From PALSA-505 sp036267135 (GTDB lineage Bacteria > Actinomycetota > Actinomycetes > Streptosporangiales > Streptosporangiaceae), in the NCBI GenBank assembly GCA_036267135.1, contig DATAWQ010000139.1, forward strand, positions 82,716 through 146,715: a stretch of 64,000 bases of DNA. The letters are read 5' to 3'. Positions 17,604 to 26,597 of the stretch are shown here, one piece after another. Position 1 is the first letter of the stretch, and every line of letters starts with the position of its first letter. The position numbers and the translations under genes are program-made. The notes beneath the pieces are model-generated. The model had not been told where the DNA came from. It made no database searches and was given only the letters and a program-made list of their open reading frames with translations.

Positions 17604-20002
17604 CTCCCGGGCGCGGGAGCGGCCAGGGCCAGCGTCACCACCTGCCCCGACGAGGCGATGAGGGCGCCGGCCGCGGTGCACCGGGCCGGCGTGCACGACG
17701 TCCCGTACACGAGGCTGCCCATGTTGCCCGGCGGCAGCGCGATGGTCTGCACCTTCCACGCCTTCCCGGTCCATACCTCGGCGAACGAGGCCGGGTTGTT
17801 GTTGGGCGAGTATCTCCCGGCGGCCACGCAGGACTGCGCGGATACGCAGCTGATCGACGAGAAGCCGATTTCGCTGGTGCTGCTGGCCCCGTTGGGGGGC
17901 AGCGGAGCGGCTCGGTAGGACCACGTCGTGCCGTTCCAGTGCTCGGAGAACGGTCCGCCCGGGGCGGCGAACACGGCCCCGCCCGCCGTGCAGGCGTTCG
18001 CCGCCGTGCAGGCCACGGCGGACAGCGTGCCGCCCTGGGCCTTCGCGGGCAGGGTCAGCTTCTGCACGTGCCAGGCCGTGCCGTTCCACGTCTGCGCCAG
18101 CGGCTGCGCGTCACCGTTCTTGGGGTTGTCGTAACCCACGGCCACGCAGTGCTGGGCCGACGGGCACGACACCGCGGACAGCGAGGTGGCCGTGGCTCCG
18201 GCCGGTTTCGCCACGGTCGTGAGCTGCCAGGTCTTGCCGTTCCAGCGCTCGGCGAAGCCCTGCTGGGTTCCGGCCTTGTTGGAGTAGGTGCCGACGGCCG
18301 TGCACGCGCTCACCGCTGGGCACGAGACCGCGTACAGCGAGCTGCGCTTGGCCCCGGCCGGGTTCGGGGTGGCCTGGATGCTCCACTTCGACCCGTTCCA
18401 CGCCTCGGCCAGCGTGCTCGTTGAACTGCCGCCGTTGACGCTGTAGTCGCCGACCGCGGTGCACGCGCTCGCGGCCGGGCACGACACGCCCTGCAGGGAG
18501 CTGACCACGCCCCCGCTGGGGTTGGCGGTGGCCTGGATGGCCCACGTGCTGCCGTTCCACCGCTCGGCCAGCGTCGCGTCCTTCGCCGCGTTCACGTGAT
18601 AGTCGCCGACCGCGGAGCACGCGCTCGCGGCCGAGCACGACAACCCGAGCAGCTCGCCGTCCTTGGCCCCGGTCGCCGGCGCCGGGATGTGCAGCGACCA
18701 ACTGGTGCCGTTCCACTGCTCGGCTAGCGGGAGCGGCAGCCCTTGCGGGCTCTCGGAGCTCCCGGTCGTGGCGCAGGCGCCGGCCGTGGGACAGGACACG
18801 CCGCCGAGCCCGCTGGCCCGGTTGTGGCTGGGGTTGGGAGTGGCCTGGACGGCCCACTTGGTGCCGTTCCACCGTTCGGCCAGCGTCACAGTGGTCTTGG
18901 TGCTGCTGTCGGCGTAGGCGCCGGCCGCGGTGCAGGCGGTCGCCGAGGGGCACGACACCGCGCCGAGTTCGGCCCCTGCCGCCGCGCTGGGCATGGGCGT
19001 GGCCTGAACCGTCCACTTGGTGCCGTTCCAGCGTTCGGCCAGCGTCATCGTCTCACCGGAGGAGGCGTTGGTGTAGAAACCGGTCGCGGTGCACGCCGCC
19101 GGGGCGGCGCAGGACACGCCCTCGAGCTGGCTCCCGGCGGTGCTGGGGCTGGGGGTGGCGTGGATGGCCCACTTGGTGCCGTTCCAGGACTCGGCCAGCG
19201 TCGCCGTGCTGCCGCTGCTGTCGGTGGAGGCGCCGGTCGCCGTGCAGGCGGTCGATGTGGCGCAGGACACCGCGAACAGCCCGGACGCCGCGGCGCCGGC
19301 GGGGTTGGGCGTGGTCTGGACCGTCCACGTGGTGCCGTTCCAGCGTTCGGCCAGGGTCAGCGACGTCCCCGCCGCGTTGGTGTCGTCGCCAGCGGCGGTG
19401 CACGTGCTCGCCGAGGTGCACGAGATCGCGAGGAACCCGCTGGCGCTCGCCCCGCCGGGGACGGTCGGGGTCTGGATGGTCCACGTGGTGCCGTTCCAGG
19501 TCTCGGCCAGCGGCACGATGGTGCCAGCGGCGTCGGTGTCGTACCCGGCCGCGACGCAGACGTTCGCGGTGGGGCACGCGACGGCGGTGAGCTGGCTGCC
19601 GCCGGCGCCGGTGGGGTTGGGGGTGGTCTGGACCGCCCACGTGCTGCCGTTCCAGCGGTAGGCCAGCGTGACCGTGGTCCCGGCGTTGTTGAAGTGACTC
19701 CCGACCGCGGTGCAGGCCGAGGCGCTGCTGCAGGACACCGCCGCCAGGTTGCCGTTGGCCTGGCCCCCGGGGTTGGGAGTCGGCACGGTCTTCCAGGTGC
19801 CGGCGGCCGGACCGGCCAGGCCGCCGGGGACGCTGGCCGGGGGACTCAGCTTGCTGAAACCGGGTATCGCGGGACGCCATAGGCCGGGCCCTGGATTCGA
19901 CGCGGCCTGGGCCGCCGGGGCCACCAGGGTCCCTGTACAGGTGAGAGCCAGCGCCGCGCCGAGCGTCCAGATGCCGCGCCGTCCGGCCCAGATGTTCCGC
20001 AT
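17600..20002 (-). CDS. Secreted protein of 14 tandem ~50-residue WNG repeats, paralog 2
   Basis: 800 residues from the ATG at 20002, which has GAGGGGGAG about 7 nt upstream; the frame extends to 20155. The signal peptide is GIWTLGAALALTCTGTLVAPAAQA. Fourteen units follow, each with AVSCxSxxxCTAVG and TLAERWNGTTWTVQ blocks and PNPAG between units; the last unit has no WNG part. The repeats are more regular than in the paralog at 11416-13866. The Cys pair in each unit could form a disulfide. Divergent from the FAD oxidoreductase gene and convergent with the truncated ligase. Function unknown; an extracellular double propeller is my inference. Confidence 0.85.
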   Translation of the reverse strand: MRNIWAGRRGIWTLGAALALTCTGTLVAPAAQAASNPGPGLWRPAIPGFSKLSPPASVPGGLAGPAAGTWKTVPTPNPGGQANGNLAAVSCSSASACTAVGSHFNNAGTTVTLAYRWNGSTWAVQTTPNPTGAGGSQLTAVACPTANVCVAAGYDTDAAGTIVPLAETWNGTTWTIQTPTVPGGASASGFLAISCTSASTCTAAGDDTNAAGTSLTLAERWNGTTWTVQTTPNPAGAAASGLFAVSCATSTACTATGASTDSSGSTATLAESWNGTKWAIHATPSPSTAGSQLEGVSCAAPAACTATGFYTNASSGETMTLAERWNGTKWTVQATPMPSAAAGAELGAVSCPSATACTAAGAYADSSTKTTVTLAERWNGTKWAVQATPNPSHNRASGLGGVSCPTAGACATTGSSESPQGLPLPLAEQWNGTSWSLHIPAPATGAKDGELLGLSCSAASACSAVGDYHVNAAKDATLAERWNGSTWAIQATANPSGGVVSSLQGVSCPAASACTAVGDYSVNGGSSTSTLAEAWNGSKWSIQATPNPAGAKRSSLYAVSCPAVSACTAVGTYSNKAGTQQGFAERWNGKTWQLTTVAKPAGATATSLSAVSCPSAQHCVAVGYDNPKNGDAQPLAQTWNGTAWHVQKLTLPAKAQGGTLSAVACTAANACTAGGAVFAAPGGPFSEHWNGTTWSYRAAPLPPNGASSTSEIGFSSISCVSAQSCVAAGRYSPNNNPASFAEVWTGKAWKVQTIALPPGNMGSLVYGTSCTPARCTAAGALIASSGQVVTLALAAPAPGS

Positions 20003-20100
20003 TCCTGGCTCCCCCTCGCACAATTGACCTGGTCTGCCCGGTTCATGCCGCCGCAGTCGTTGTCCGTGCTCCGGCTCACGAAAGGCCAAACTCTCAGCCC

Positions 20101-21216
20101 ATGGATTCCAGGATCGCAGTGATCGGCGGCGGCATCGTCGCAGCGAGTGTCGCATATCACCTGGTTCGCCGGGGTGCAGAAGTGATCATCATCACGGGCG
20201 GCGGCCAAGCCGGGCCGGCCACCGACGCCGGCGCTGGCATCGTCTGCCCGTGGGCGATCGCCGATGAGGGCGACGGCTACCGGCTCTGGGACGAAGGGGC
20301 CCGCTACTACCCCGAACTGATCGCGATGCTGGCCGACGACGGCCAGACCGAGACCGGGTTCGCCCAGGTCGGCGCGCTGTGCGTGGCCGAGCGCCCCGAG
20401 ATGCTGCTCCCGGTCGAGGCCAGGCTGCGCGCCCGGTTGCCCGGCACGCCACAGATCGGCACGGTGACCGCGCTCGCCCCGGGCGAGCCCGCCGGGATGT
20501 TCCCGCCGCTGGACCCGGGCCTGGCCGGCCTGGCGATCTCCGGTGGCGCCCGGGTGGACGGCCGCGCCATCCGCGACAGCCTGCTCGCCGCCGCCGTGGC
20601 CCGCGGCGCCACCAGGCTCCCCGGCGACGCCGAACTGGTGGCGGCGTCCGGCCGGGTCACGGGCGTGCGGGCCGGCGGGGACGTGCTGGGCGCGGACGCC
20701 GTGGTGGTGGCCGCCGGGGCCTGGACACCCGGGATCTGCGCCGGGTTCGGCCCGGACCTGGCCATCACCCCGCAGCGCGGCCAGATCGTGCACGCCCTGC
20801 TGCCCGGCGCCGACACGGCCCGCTGGCCGGTGGTGCTGCCCGTCCAGGACCCGTACCTGCTCGCCTTCGCCGGCGGCCGGGTCGTGTTCGGCGCGACCAG
20901 GGAGGACGCCGGGTTCGACTACCGGGCCACGGTCGGCGGCGTGAGCGGCTTGCTGGCCTCGGCCCTGGCCGTGGCCCCCGGCCTGCGCGACGCCACCCTG
21001 CTGGAGACCAGGGTCGGGTTCCGCCCGCACACCAGCGACGGCCTGCCGCTGGCCGGCCGCCTCGCCGACGGCCTGTACGTGGCGGCCGGGCACGGACCCG
21101 AGGGGCTGACCGCCGGCCCGTGGACCGGGCTCGCGGTGGCCGCCCAAGTGCTGGGTGAGCCACCGGTGACCGACCTGACCCCGTTCGCCCCGGCCGGGTT
21201 ACGCTCGACAGCATGA
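20101..21216 (+). CDS. FAD-dependent D-amino-acid-oxidase-type oxidoreductase
   Basis: DAO-family flavoenzyme of 371 residues. The N-terminal dinucleotide-binding motif is RIAVIGGGIVAASVAYHLVRRGAEV, with the second FAD contact at VVVAAGAWTPGI and the C-terminal GLYVAAGHGPEGLTAGPW motif. Such enzymes (DadA, ThiO, SoxB groups) oxidise amino acids or N-methylated amines to imines; the substrate is not evident. No signal peptide, so cytoplasmic. The stop overlaps the next small gene as ATGA, so the two are translationally coupled. Confidence 0.88.
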   Translation: MDSRIAVIGGGIVAASVAYHLVRRGAEVIIITGGGQAGPATDAGAGIVCPWAIADEGDGYRLWDEGARYYPELIAMLADDGQTETGFAQVGALCVAERPEMLLPVEARLRARLPGTPQIGTVTALAPGEPAGMFPPLDPGLAGLAISGGARVDGRAIRDSLLAAAVARGATRLPGDAELVAASGRVTGVRAGGDVLGADAVVVAAGAWTPGICAGFGPDLAITPQRGQIVHALLPGADTARWPVVLPVQDPYLLAFAGGRVVFGATREDAGFDYRATVGGVSGLLASALAVAPGLRDATLLETRVGFRPHTSDGLPLAGRLADGLYVAAGHGPEGLTAGPWTGLAVAAQVLGEPPVTDLTPFAPAGLRSTA

Positions 21217-21542
21217 GTCAGAAGGAACCCATACCGGTGGCCTGCACGCTTGGCGCGGGTGACCTGGCTGACCGGGTTACCCGCTGGCGGGCGGTGGCCG
21301 CCCGGGCGGCGGGGGAGCGGTCGCCCACCGAACACGGCGTGCGGCTGAGCTTCGCCACCGGGCCCGGCGTCGCCGCCGAACTGCGCGAACTGGCCGCCCT
21401 CGAACGCGACTGCTGCGCGTTCGCGACCTGGTCGGTCCGCCAGGACGGCGACCGCGTCCTGGTCGAGGTCAGCGGCGACAGCCCGGAAGCGGCCCAGGCC
21501 GTCCAGGTTATGTTCGACGAACTGGCAGGGGCAGGCAGCTAG
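21213..21542 (+). CDS. Small conserved actinobacterial protein with a Cys-Cys motif
   Basis: 109 residues, ATGA-coupled to the FAD oxidoreductase. It holds a conserved block LRELAALERDCCAFATW followed by a beta-rich end (VRQDGDRVLVEVSGDSPEAAQAV). Small proteins with this ERxCC.F pattern occur in actinobacteria, often beside metal or redox regulators, but I cannot name a function. The vicinal cysteines could bind a metal or be redox-active. The coupling suggests a job linked to the flavoenzyme. Confidence 0.7.
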   Translation: MSQKEPIPVACTLGAGDLADRVTRWRAVAARAAGERSPTEHGVRLSFATGPGVAAELRELAALERDCCAFATWSVRQDGDRVLVEVSGDSPEAAQAVQVMFDELAGAGS

Positions 21543-21571
21543 CCCTCGTAACCAGGGGCTGACACCCGCAA

Positions 21572-21585
21572 TCTACATATGTAGA
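21572..21585. promoter_or_regulatory. PadR-type operator, perfect palindrome
   Basis: TCTACATATGTAGA is a perfect 14-bp palindrome ending 8 bp before the ATG of the padR remnant. Actinobacterial PadR proteins autoregulate from TACATATGTA-like sites in this position. The site is intact although the regulator gene is not. Confidence 0.65.
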
Positions 21586-21593
21586 CTGGTTGT

Positions 21594-21866
21594 ATGAAGA
21601 TGACCGGCCTGCTGGAACGGGTGCTGCGGGCGTTTCTGGATGATCCGTCGGCGCCCCGGTACGGCTATGACCTCATGAGGGCGGCCGGGCTCAAGAGCGG
21701 CACCCTGTATCCGCTGTTGAGTCGGCTGGCGGACGACGGGCTGGTCACTTCGGACTAGGAGGTGCCCGACGGCGCGGGGGAGCGGCCCCGGCGGTATTAC
21801 CGGCTGACCGGTGAGGGGACTGCGGTAGCCCGGGTGGAGCTGGCCCAGCTATCCGCGCGCGGATAG
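21594..21866 (+). pseudogene. PadR family regulator with internal amber stop
   Basis: From ATG 21594 the translation is a clear PadR winged helix: LLERVLRAFLDDP, RYGYDLMRAAGLKSGTLYPLL and SRLADDGLVTSD. A TAG at 21756-21758 interrupts it after 54 residues. The same frame then continues as EVPDGAGERPRRYYRLTGEG, the expected end of the wing, and stops at 21864-21866. The break falls where the family has Trp, so a single TGG to TAG change explains it. The 54-residue piece lacks half of the wing and should not work. The gene downstream is the usual membrane partner of such regulators. Confidence 0.85.
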
Positions 21867-21911
21867 CTGGGCGCCGGCCCGGCCGGGCGCGGATGTGCGG
21901 GGGAGCCCGGT

Positions 21912-22508
21912 GTGAAGGGTGAGCGCCGGCTGCTGCGGGCCGGCGAGTTCCTCGTGGGCCGGGCCGTCCGGTGGCTGCCCGCCAAGGTCAGGGACGAACG
22001 GCGCCGGGAGTGGGCCGCCGAGCTGCCCGCCATCTTGCGGGATCCCAGCGGGGGTCCGGGCTGGCGGCGCGCCGCCCGGATGCTGGGCTATGCCTTCGAC
22101 ACCATCCGTGGGGCCGCCCTGAGGCCAGGTCAGGCCCCTTACCCGGGATCCCATCGCGGCAGCGACCGGTGGACCATGGTCATGGCAGGGCCCTGGCTAC
22201 TGTCCTTCGCGGCGGCGCTGGGCGTCCTGCTGGCGTTCCTGTCCGCGCCGGTGCTGCTGGTCTACCTGGTGTCCTGGAGCAGCGGGCTGGGGCTGTGGCC
22301 TGCGACCGGGGTCTCGGCCGTGATCCTGCTGGCCTGCTGTCTGGTCCCGCGGCGGATCCTCGCCGTGAGCGCTGGATGCTCGAGGTCGCGCATGACCGGC
22401 TGCGCCGGCGGCGCGAGCTCCGGAAGAACTGACGCGGCGACTAACTGGCTCTGCCGTAGTTCCGCGCCTACCCTCGGTGAACTTGTTCTCGGGTGTTCCC
22501 ACATCTAG
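21912..22508 (+). CDS. PadR-associated membrane protein, probably frameshifted near its end
   Basis: GTG start at 21912. The N-terminus (RAGEFLVGRAVRWLPAKVRDERRREWAAELPAILRD, then AARMLGYAFDTIRGAAL) is typical of membrane proteins encoded after padR in actinomycetes. Two membrane segments follow (LLSFAAALGVLLAFL and GVSAVILLACCLV). Past about 22360 this frame becomes Cys/Ser-rich and implausible, while another frame reads ERWMLEVAHDRLRRRREL and ends at 22430-22432, a more likely tail. A frameshift near CGGCGGATCCTC is therefore likely, making the cassette doubly damaged. Function unknown. Confidence 0.55.
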   Translation: MKGERRLLRAGEFLVGRAVRWLPAKVRDERRREWAAELPAILRDPSGGPGWRRAARMLGYAFDTIRGAALRPGQAPYPGSHRGSDRWTMVMAGPWLLSFAAALGVLLAFLSAPVLLVYLVSWSSGLGLWPATGVSAVILLACCLVPRRILAVSAGCSRSRMTGCAGGASSGRTDAATNWLCRSSAPTLGELVLGCSHI

Positions 22509-22566
22509 CGATTTATACGATAATCCGTGTGGTTGATTCCGATCGCTAGTGTGTACGGGGGAACAG

Positions 22567-23856
22567 GTGATCGAAAAGAAGCCCGTGCCGGGTTCGGTAG
22601 CTGTGCTGTGGCCCTACAGCACCGCCGTGTGGCTGGGCCGTACCTTGCGGTCGCGAGGCTGGGCTGGGGTCGCGGTGACCCCCGCCGACCTGGCCGTCTG
22701 CGGGATGACGGATCTGCGGCTGCGCGCCGCCGACTGGGACCGGGTGGTGACCGACCCCGGCGGCCTGGACCAGCTCGCCGCCACGGTGAGCGGCGTGGCC
22801 GCGGTCCTGGCCGGGGACGAGAGCGCGGTGCCGCGGGCCGAACGTCTGGGGGCCAGGCTCGGGCTGCCAGGCAGCGACCCACGGACCTCGGCTTGCCGGA
22901 CCGACAAGGCAACCATGCAGCAGGCGCTCGAGCGCGCCGGGGTGCCACACCCCAAGACGATGCGGGCGGCCACCCCCGGCGCGGCGCTGACGGCGGCCAC
23001 CGCGGTGGCCGGGGTGGCTGGCTGGCCGGTGGTGGTCAAGCCGCGGTGGTCGGCCAGCAGCGTGGGGGTCACCGTCTGCCACAGCCCGGCCGACGTGGCC
23101 GCGGCCTGGGCCGCGGCCACCGGGCAGCGCGGCGCGCTGGGCGAGATCACCCGGGTGGTGGCGGTGCAGGAGTACCTGGACGGCCAGAAGTGGACCGTGG
23201 ACTCCGTCACCGTCACGGTGCCCGGCGCGGCCCGGCCGGTGCACGTGATCACCAGCCTGTGGCGCGAACGCGTCATCGTGACCGGCGGGCACGTCGCCTG
23301 GGGCGAATCCTGGCTGGTGCCACCCGCCGCGATCGGCCGCGACCAGGCGGCCAGCGAGGTGGCCGACTACGCCCAGGCGGTGCTGGACGCGGCCGGGGTG
23401 GCCGCCGGGCCGGCCTGCACCGAGGTCGTGCTGACCGCCCGCGGGCCCCGGCTGGTCGAGGTGATGGCCCGGCTGGCCGGCTGCTACCCGGTGCACCTGG
23501 TGGAACTGGTCACCGGCCAGAACCAGGTCACCGCCACCGTCGACGCGCTCGCCAGTCCGCAAGCGCTGGCCGGACGGCCGCCGCCCGCCGCGAACGGTGG
23601 CCTGGCGGTCGCCCAGGCGTGGCTCCTCGCCCCGCACGCCGGCTTCCTCGACGGTGCGTCGCTGCAGAAGATCTGTGACCTGCCGACGGTGCGGGCGGCA
23701 TCGGCAGGCCTGACGCCCGAGGCCGCGGTCAGCCTCACCACGGACACCCCCAGCAGTCCCGGCCGCCTGGATCTGCTCGGCACCCCCGCTCAGGTCGAGC
23801 AGGACATCGCGGCGATCCGAAACCTGGAGCAAGGCCTGTACAGGAGGTGCAGATGA
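22567..23856 (+). CDS. ATP-grasp ligase (L-amino-acid-ligase-like)
   Basis: About 429 residues from a GTG at 22567 that has GGGGGA 7 nt upstream; another GTG lies at 22549. The N-terminal pre-ATP-grasp fold (VAVLWPYSTAVWLGRTL) is followed by ATP-grasp motifs: WPVVVKPRWSASSVGV, VAVQEYLDGQKWTVD, and the metal-binding TEVVLTARGPRLVEVMARLAG. Enzymes of this type join a carboxylate to an amine through an acyl-phosphate. No biosynthetic partners remain nearby. A strong AGGAGG just before the stop introduces only tiny open frames, so a downstream gene seems to be lost. Confidence 0.82.
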   Translation: MIEKKPVPGSVAVLWPYSTAVWLGRTLRSRGWAGVAVTPADLAVCGMTDLRLRAADWDRVVTDPGGLDQLAATVSGVAAVLAGDESAVPRAERLGARLGLPGSDPRTSACRTDKATMQQALERAGVPHPKTMRAATPGAALTAATAVAGVAGWPVVVKPRWSASSVGVTVCHSPADVAAAWAAATGQRGALGEITRVVAVQEYLDGQKWTVDSVTVTVPGAARPVHVITSLWRERVIVTGGHVAWGESWLVPPAAIGRDQAASEVADYAQAVLDAAGVAAGPACTEVVLTARGPRLVEVMARLAGCYPVHLVELVTGQNQVTATVDALASPQALAGRPPPAANGGLAVAQAWLLAPHAGFLDGASLQKICDLPTVRAASAGLTPEAAVSLTTDTPSSPGRLDLLGTPAQVEQDIAAIRNLEQGLYRRCR

Positions 23857-23961
23857 CCGACCCCGGGAAGGCGTGATGACCCGGCAGGGTCTACTCGCGC
23901 GCTGGTAACCCTGACGGTGTCACGCGTGGCGGGAATGCCCCACGCCGCACGTGAACCCACG

Positions 23962-25314
23962 TCAGCGTCGGCGGCCGCGGTAGCCCGCCGATGCGGCCAC
24001 CGCGCCACGGCCGGTGCCCGGCCTGGCGGCAGTCGCCCGGGCCGGGGTCGCGGTCCGCTCAGGCCGGGTGACCAGCGGAGCGGGCGGGCCTGCGATCGAG
24101 CGCAGCAACGGTGATCGCGGGCTGACGGTAGCGGCGACGGGGACAACCCCCGCACGCCGCATCAAGCTGCGTACCTCCTGGGCCTGCCCCGCAGTCTGCA
24201 AGGTGATCACCACGCCACCCGCGCCCGCGCGGGCGGTGCGTCCCGACCTGTGCAGGTACGCCTTGTGCTCGGCCGGTGAGTCGGCGTGAATGACCAGGCC
24301 GATGTCGTCCACGTGGATACCGCGGGCCGCGATGTCGGTCGCCACGAGCACCCGGACCTCACCCGATGTGTACGACGCGAGATTGCGGGTGCGGGCGTTC
24401 TGCGACAGGTTGCCGTGGAGTTCGGTGGCGGGCACACCCGTGGTGGTGAGCTGCTTGGCGAGCTTGGCCGCGCCGCGTTTGGTGCGGGTGAACACCAGCG
24501 ACCTGTGGTTCCCGCCCGCCAGGGTGCGCACCACGTCGACGCGGTCCGCCGGTGTCACGGTGAGCAAGTGATGGGCGACCGGCGCCGGTGCGGCGACCGA
24601 GTCGACGGAGTGGCGCGCCGGGTGGTCAAGGAAGCGCCGCACGAGAACATCGACGGCCCCGTCGAGGGTCGCGGAGAACAGCATCCGCTGGCCGTCGGCC
24701 GGGGTGGCGTCGAGCAGTCGCCGCACGACCGGCAGGAACCCGAGGTCCGCCATGTGGTCCGCTTCGTCGAGCACGCTGATCTCGACATCTGCGAGCCGGC
24801 AGTGGCCTTGCTCGATGAGGTCGGCGAGGCGCCCTGGACAGGCGATGACTATGTCGGCACGGTTGCGCAGGGCAGCGACCTGGGGCTTCTGCGGGACCCC
24901 ACCGAAGATCGCCACCGTGCTCAGGCCCATGATTCTGGCTAGCGGTGCGAGCACGGCCTTGACCTGGCTGGCCAGCTCCCGGGTCGGCACCAGCACCAGT
25001 CCGCGCGGCTGGCAGGCCAGCGTGTGGCCGCCTGCCAGCCTGGCGGCCAGCGGAAGGGCGAACCCGAGCGTCTTTCCCGAGCCGGTGCGGGCGCGGCCGA
25101 GGATGTCAAGACCGGCCAGGGCATCGGGCAGCGTGGCGGCCTGGATCGGGAACGGCGCGCTGATTCCCGCGCTGGCCAGCGCCGCCACCAGCGGGGCGGG
25201 AACGCCGAGAGCGGCGAAGGTGGTGGTGGGTGCGGGGGTGCTGGGTTTGCTGTGCCTGCGCCGGGGAGCATGCGTTCGCTCATTGAGCAAAGCTGGCAAA
25301 GAAGTCTCTTCCAT
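23962..25314 (-). CDS. DEAD-box RNA helicase
   Basis: About 450 residues with all core motifs: Q-motif region FAALGVPAPLVAALASAG, motif I ARTGSGKT, motif Ia PTRELA, motif II DEAD, motif III SAT, and motif VI HRSGRTARAG. The basic Ala/Gly/Arg-rich C-terminal tail is usual for RhlE/CsdA-type proteins that unwind structured RNA in ribosome assembly or cold growth. Start is uncertain: ATG 25314 (used) or GTG 25344; neither has a good Shine-Dalgarno. Single gene, convergent with the ATP-grasp gene. Confidence 0.92.
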   Translation of the reverse strand: MEETSLPALLNERTHAPRRRHSKPSTPAPTTTFAALGVPAPLVAALASAGISAPFPIQAATLPDALAGLDILGRARTGSGKTLGFALPLAARLAGGHTLACQPRGLVLVPTRELASQVKAVLAPLARIMGLSTVAIFGGVPQKPQVAALRNRADIVIACPGRLADLIEQGHCRLADVEISVLDEADHMADLGFLPVVRRLLDATPADGQRMLFSATLDGAVDVLVRRFLDHPARHSVDSVAAPAPVAHHLLTVTPADRVDVVRTLAGGNHRSLVFTRTKRGAAKLAKQLTTTGVPATELHGNLSQNARTRNLASYTSGEVRVLVATDIAARGIHVDDIGLVIHADSPAEHKAYLHRSGRTARAGAGGVVITLQTAGQAQEVRSLMRRAGVVPVAATVSPRSPLLRSIAGPPAPLVTRPERTATPARATAARPGTGRGAVAASAGYRGRRR

Positions 25315-25538
25315 CGTTGGGGTGGCCGCATCATAGGCCACCACACATCCGTGGGAACCAGCTCACGAGCCGAGCGATGCACGACCGGCGCGCCCTGATG
25401 GCTGCGCCCTCATACTTGCTGTATCCACGGTACAACACGCCCCGCCTGGCCCGGGTCGCGCGATTCGCAGCGTGGCGTTTCATGCAAGTGACCGAGGCCA
25501 AGCTTGCTTCACCGAGCCTAAGTAGGCGCATACTGAAG

Positions 25539-25769
25539 ATGATGAACTCTTACCGCGCCTTCCCGAGGCGCCCCCTGCCAGGCAGCCCCTTCGCAAAGAC
25601 CGCTGTCGCGCCCATCGAGGAGCAATGGGCGGTCAATGACAAGGTGACCCACGACAAGTACGGCCTCGGCACGATCATTGGTGTCGAGGAGGGCGTGGGT
25701 GTGGTTGTCGATTTCAGGTCTCACAAGCAGCACCTGAGAACTCCGTGCTCCAAGCTGGCCAAGCTCTGA
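25539..25769 (+). CDS. Small Tudor-like conserved actinobacterial protein
   Basis: 76 residues from ATG 25539 (or 75 from the adjacent ATG at 25542). The core is WAVNDKVTHDKYGLGTIIGVEEGVGVVVDF, then LRTPCSKLAKL. This resembles the compact beta-barrel at the C-terminus of UvrD/PcrA helicases (GDxVxHxxFGxGxV) and free-standing small proteins of this kind are frequent in actinomycetes. A role in nucleic-acid or RNA polymerase binding is possible but unproven. Monocistronic. Confidence 0.75.
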   Translation: MMNSYRAFPRRPLPGSPFAKTAVAPIEEQWAVNDKVTHDKYGLGTIIGVEEGVGVVVDFRSHKQHLRTPCSKLAKL

Positions 25770-25830
25770 GCATCCGGCTGTTCGCGTATCGAGATGCGTT
25801 GATGCTCGCTGCCGTTGTTACGCTCAGCGG

Positions 25831-26466
25831 ATGGCTGGACAAGCTGTGCCCGCGTTCGTTCTGGCCTCCGGGTCGGCCGGGCGGCTGGGCCTGCTGCGCC
25901 GGGCCGGGATAGACCCTGAGGTCCTGGTCAGCGGCGTGGACGAGAGCACCGACGCCGGCCTGGACACCTCATCCGTGGTCGCCATTCTGGCCGAGCGCAA
26001 AGCCGATGTGGTGGCCAGCCAGCGCCCGGACGCGCTGGTGCTCGGCTGTGACTCGCTGCTGGAGATGGACGGGATGGGCTTCGGGAAGCCCGCCACCGCC
26101 GACGAGGCCGTGCGCAGGTGGCGCACCCTGTCGGGCCGGGAGGGCAAACTCTTGACCGGGCACTGCCTCATCGCGCCTGGCCGGGCCCGCCGGGTTCGGG
26201 CCGTCGCCAGCACGACGGTCCGCTTCGGGACCCCCACCGACGCCGAATTGTCCGCCTACATCGCCAGCGGCGAGCCGGCCCGCGTGGCCGGCGCCTTCAC
26301 CATCGACGGGCTCGGCGGACCGTTCGTAGAAGGCGTCGACGGCGACCCCGGCAACGTCATCGGCCTGTCCCTGCCGCTGCTGCGCCGGATGCTGGCCGAC
26401 GTCGGAGTGCGCATCACCGACCTGTGGGGCCAGAAAAATAAACGTGAACACGACTTGTCATCGTAA
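25831..26466 (+). CDS. maf: Maf family nucleotide pyrophosphatase
   Basis: 211 residues. The N-terminal FVLASGSAGRLGLLRRAGI is the Maf nucleotide-binding signature; LVLGCDSLLE holds the catalytic Asp; GKP and the GAFTIDGLGGPFVEGVDGDPGNVIGLSLP block complete the active site. Maf proteins hydrolyse canonical or modified nucleoside triphosphates (dTTP, UTP and similar) to monophosphates and are linked to septum control. ATG at 25831. Usual length. Confidence 0.92.
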   Translation: MAGQAVPAFVLASGSAGRLGLLRRAGIDPEVLVSGVDESTDAGLDTSSVVAILAERKADVVASQRPDALVLGCDSLLEMDGMGFGKPATADEAVRRWRTLSGREGKLLTGHCLIAPGRARRVRAVASTTVRFGTPTDAELSAYIASGEPARVAGAFTIDGLGGPFVEGVDGDPGNVIGLSLPLLRRMLADVGVRITDLWGQKNKREHDLSS

Positions 26467-26597
26467 ATTCACCCGGACTAACTTCGGATACGCCACTGTT
26501 TGAGGTGCATCTTCTCGAGACGAGGGACGCGTCGTGGGACCGGGCCGGATGTGGTCCTGCCGCGCGCCCAGGGCCAGGGTGGGAGGAACTCCAGCAC

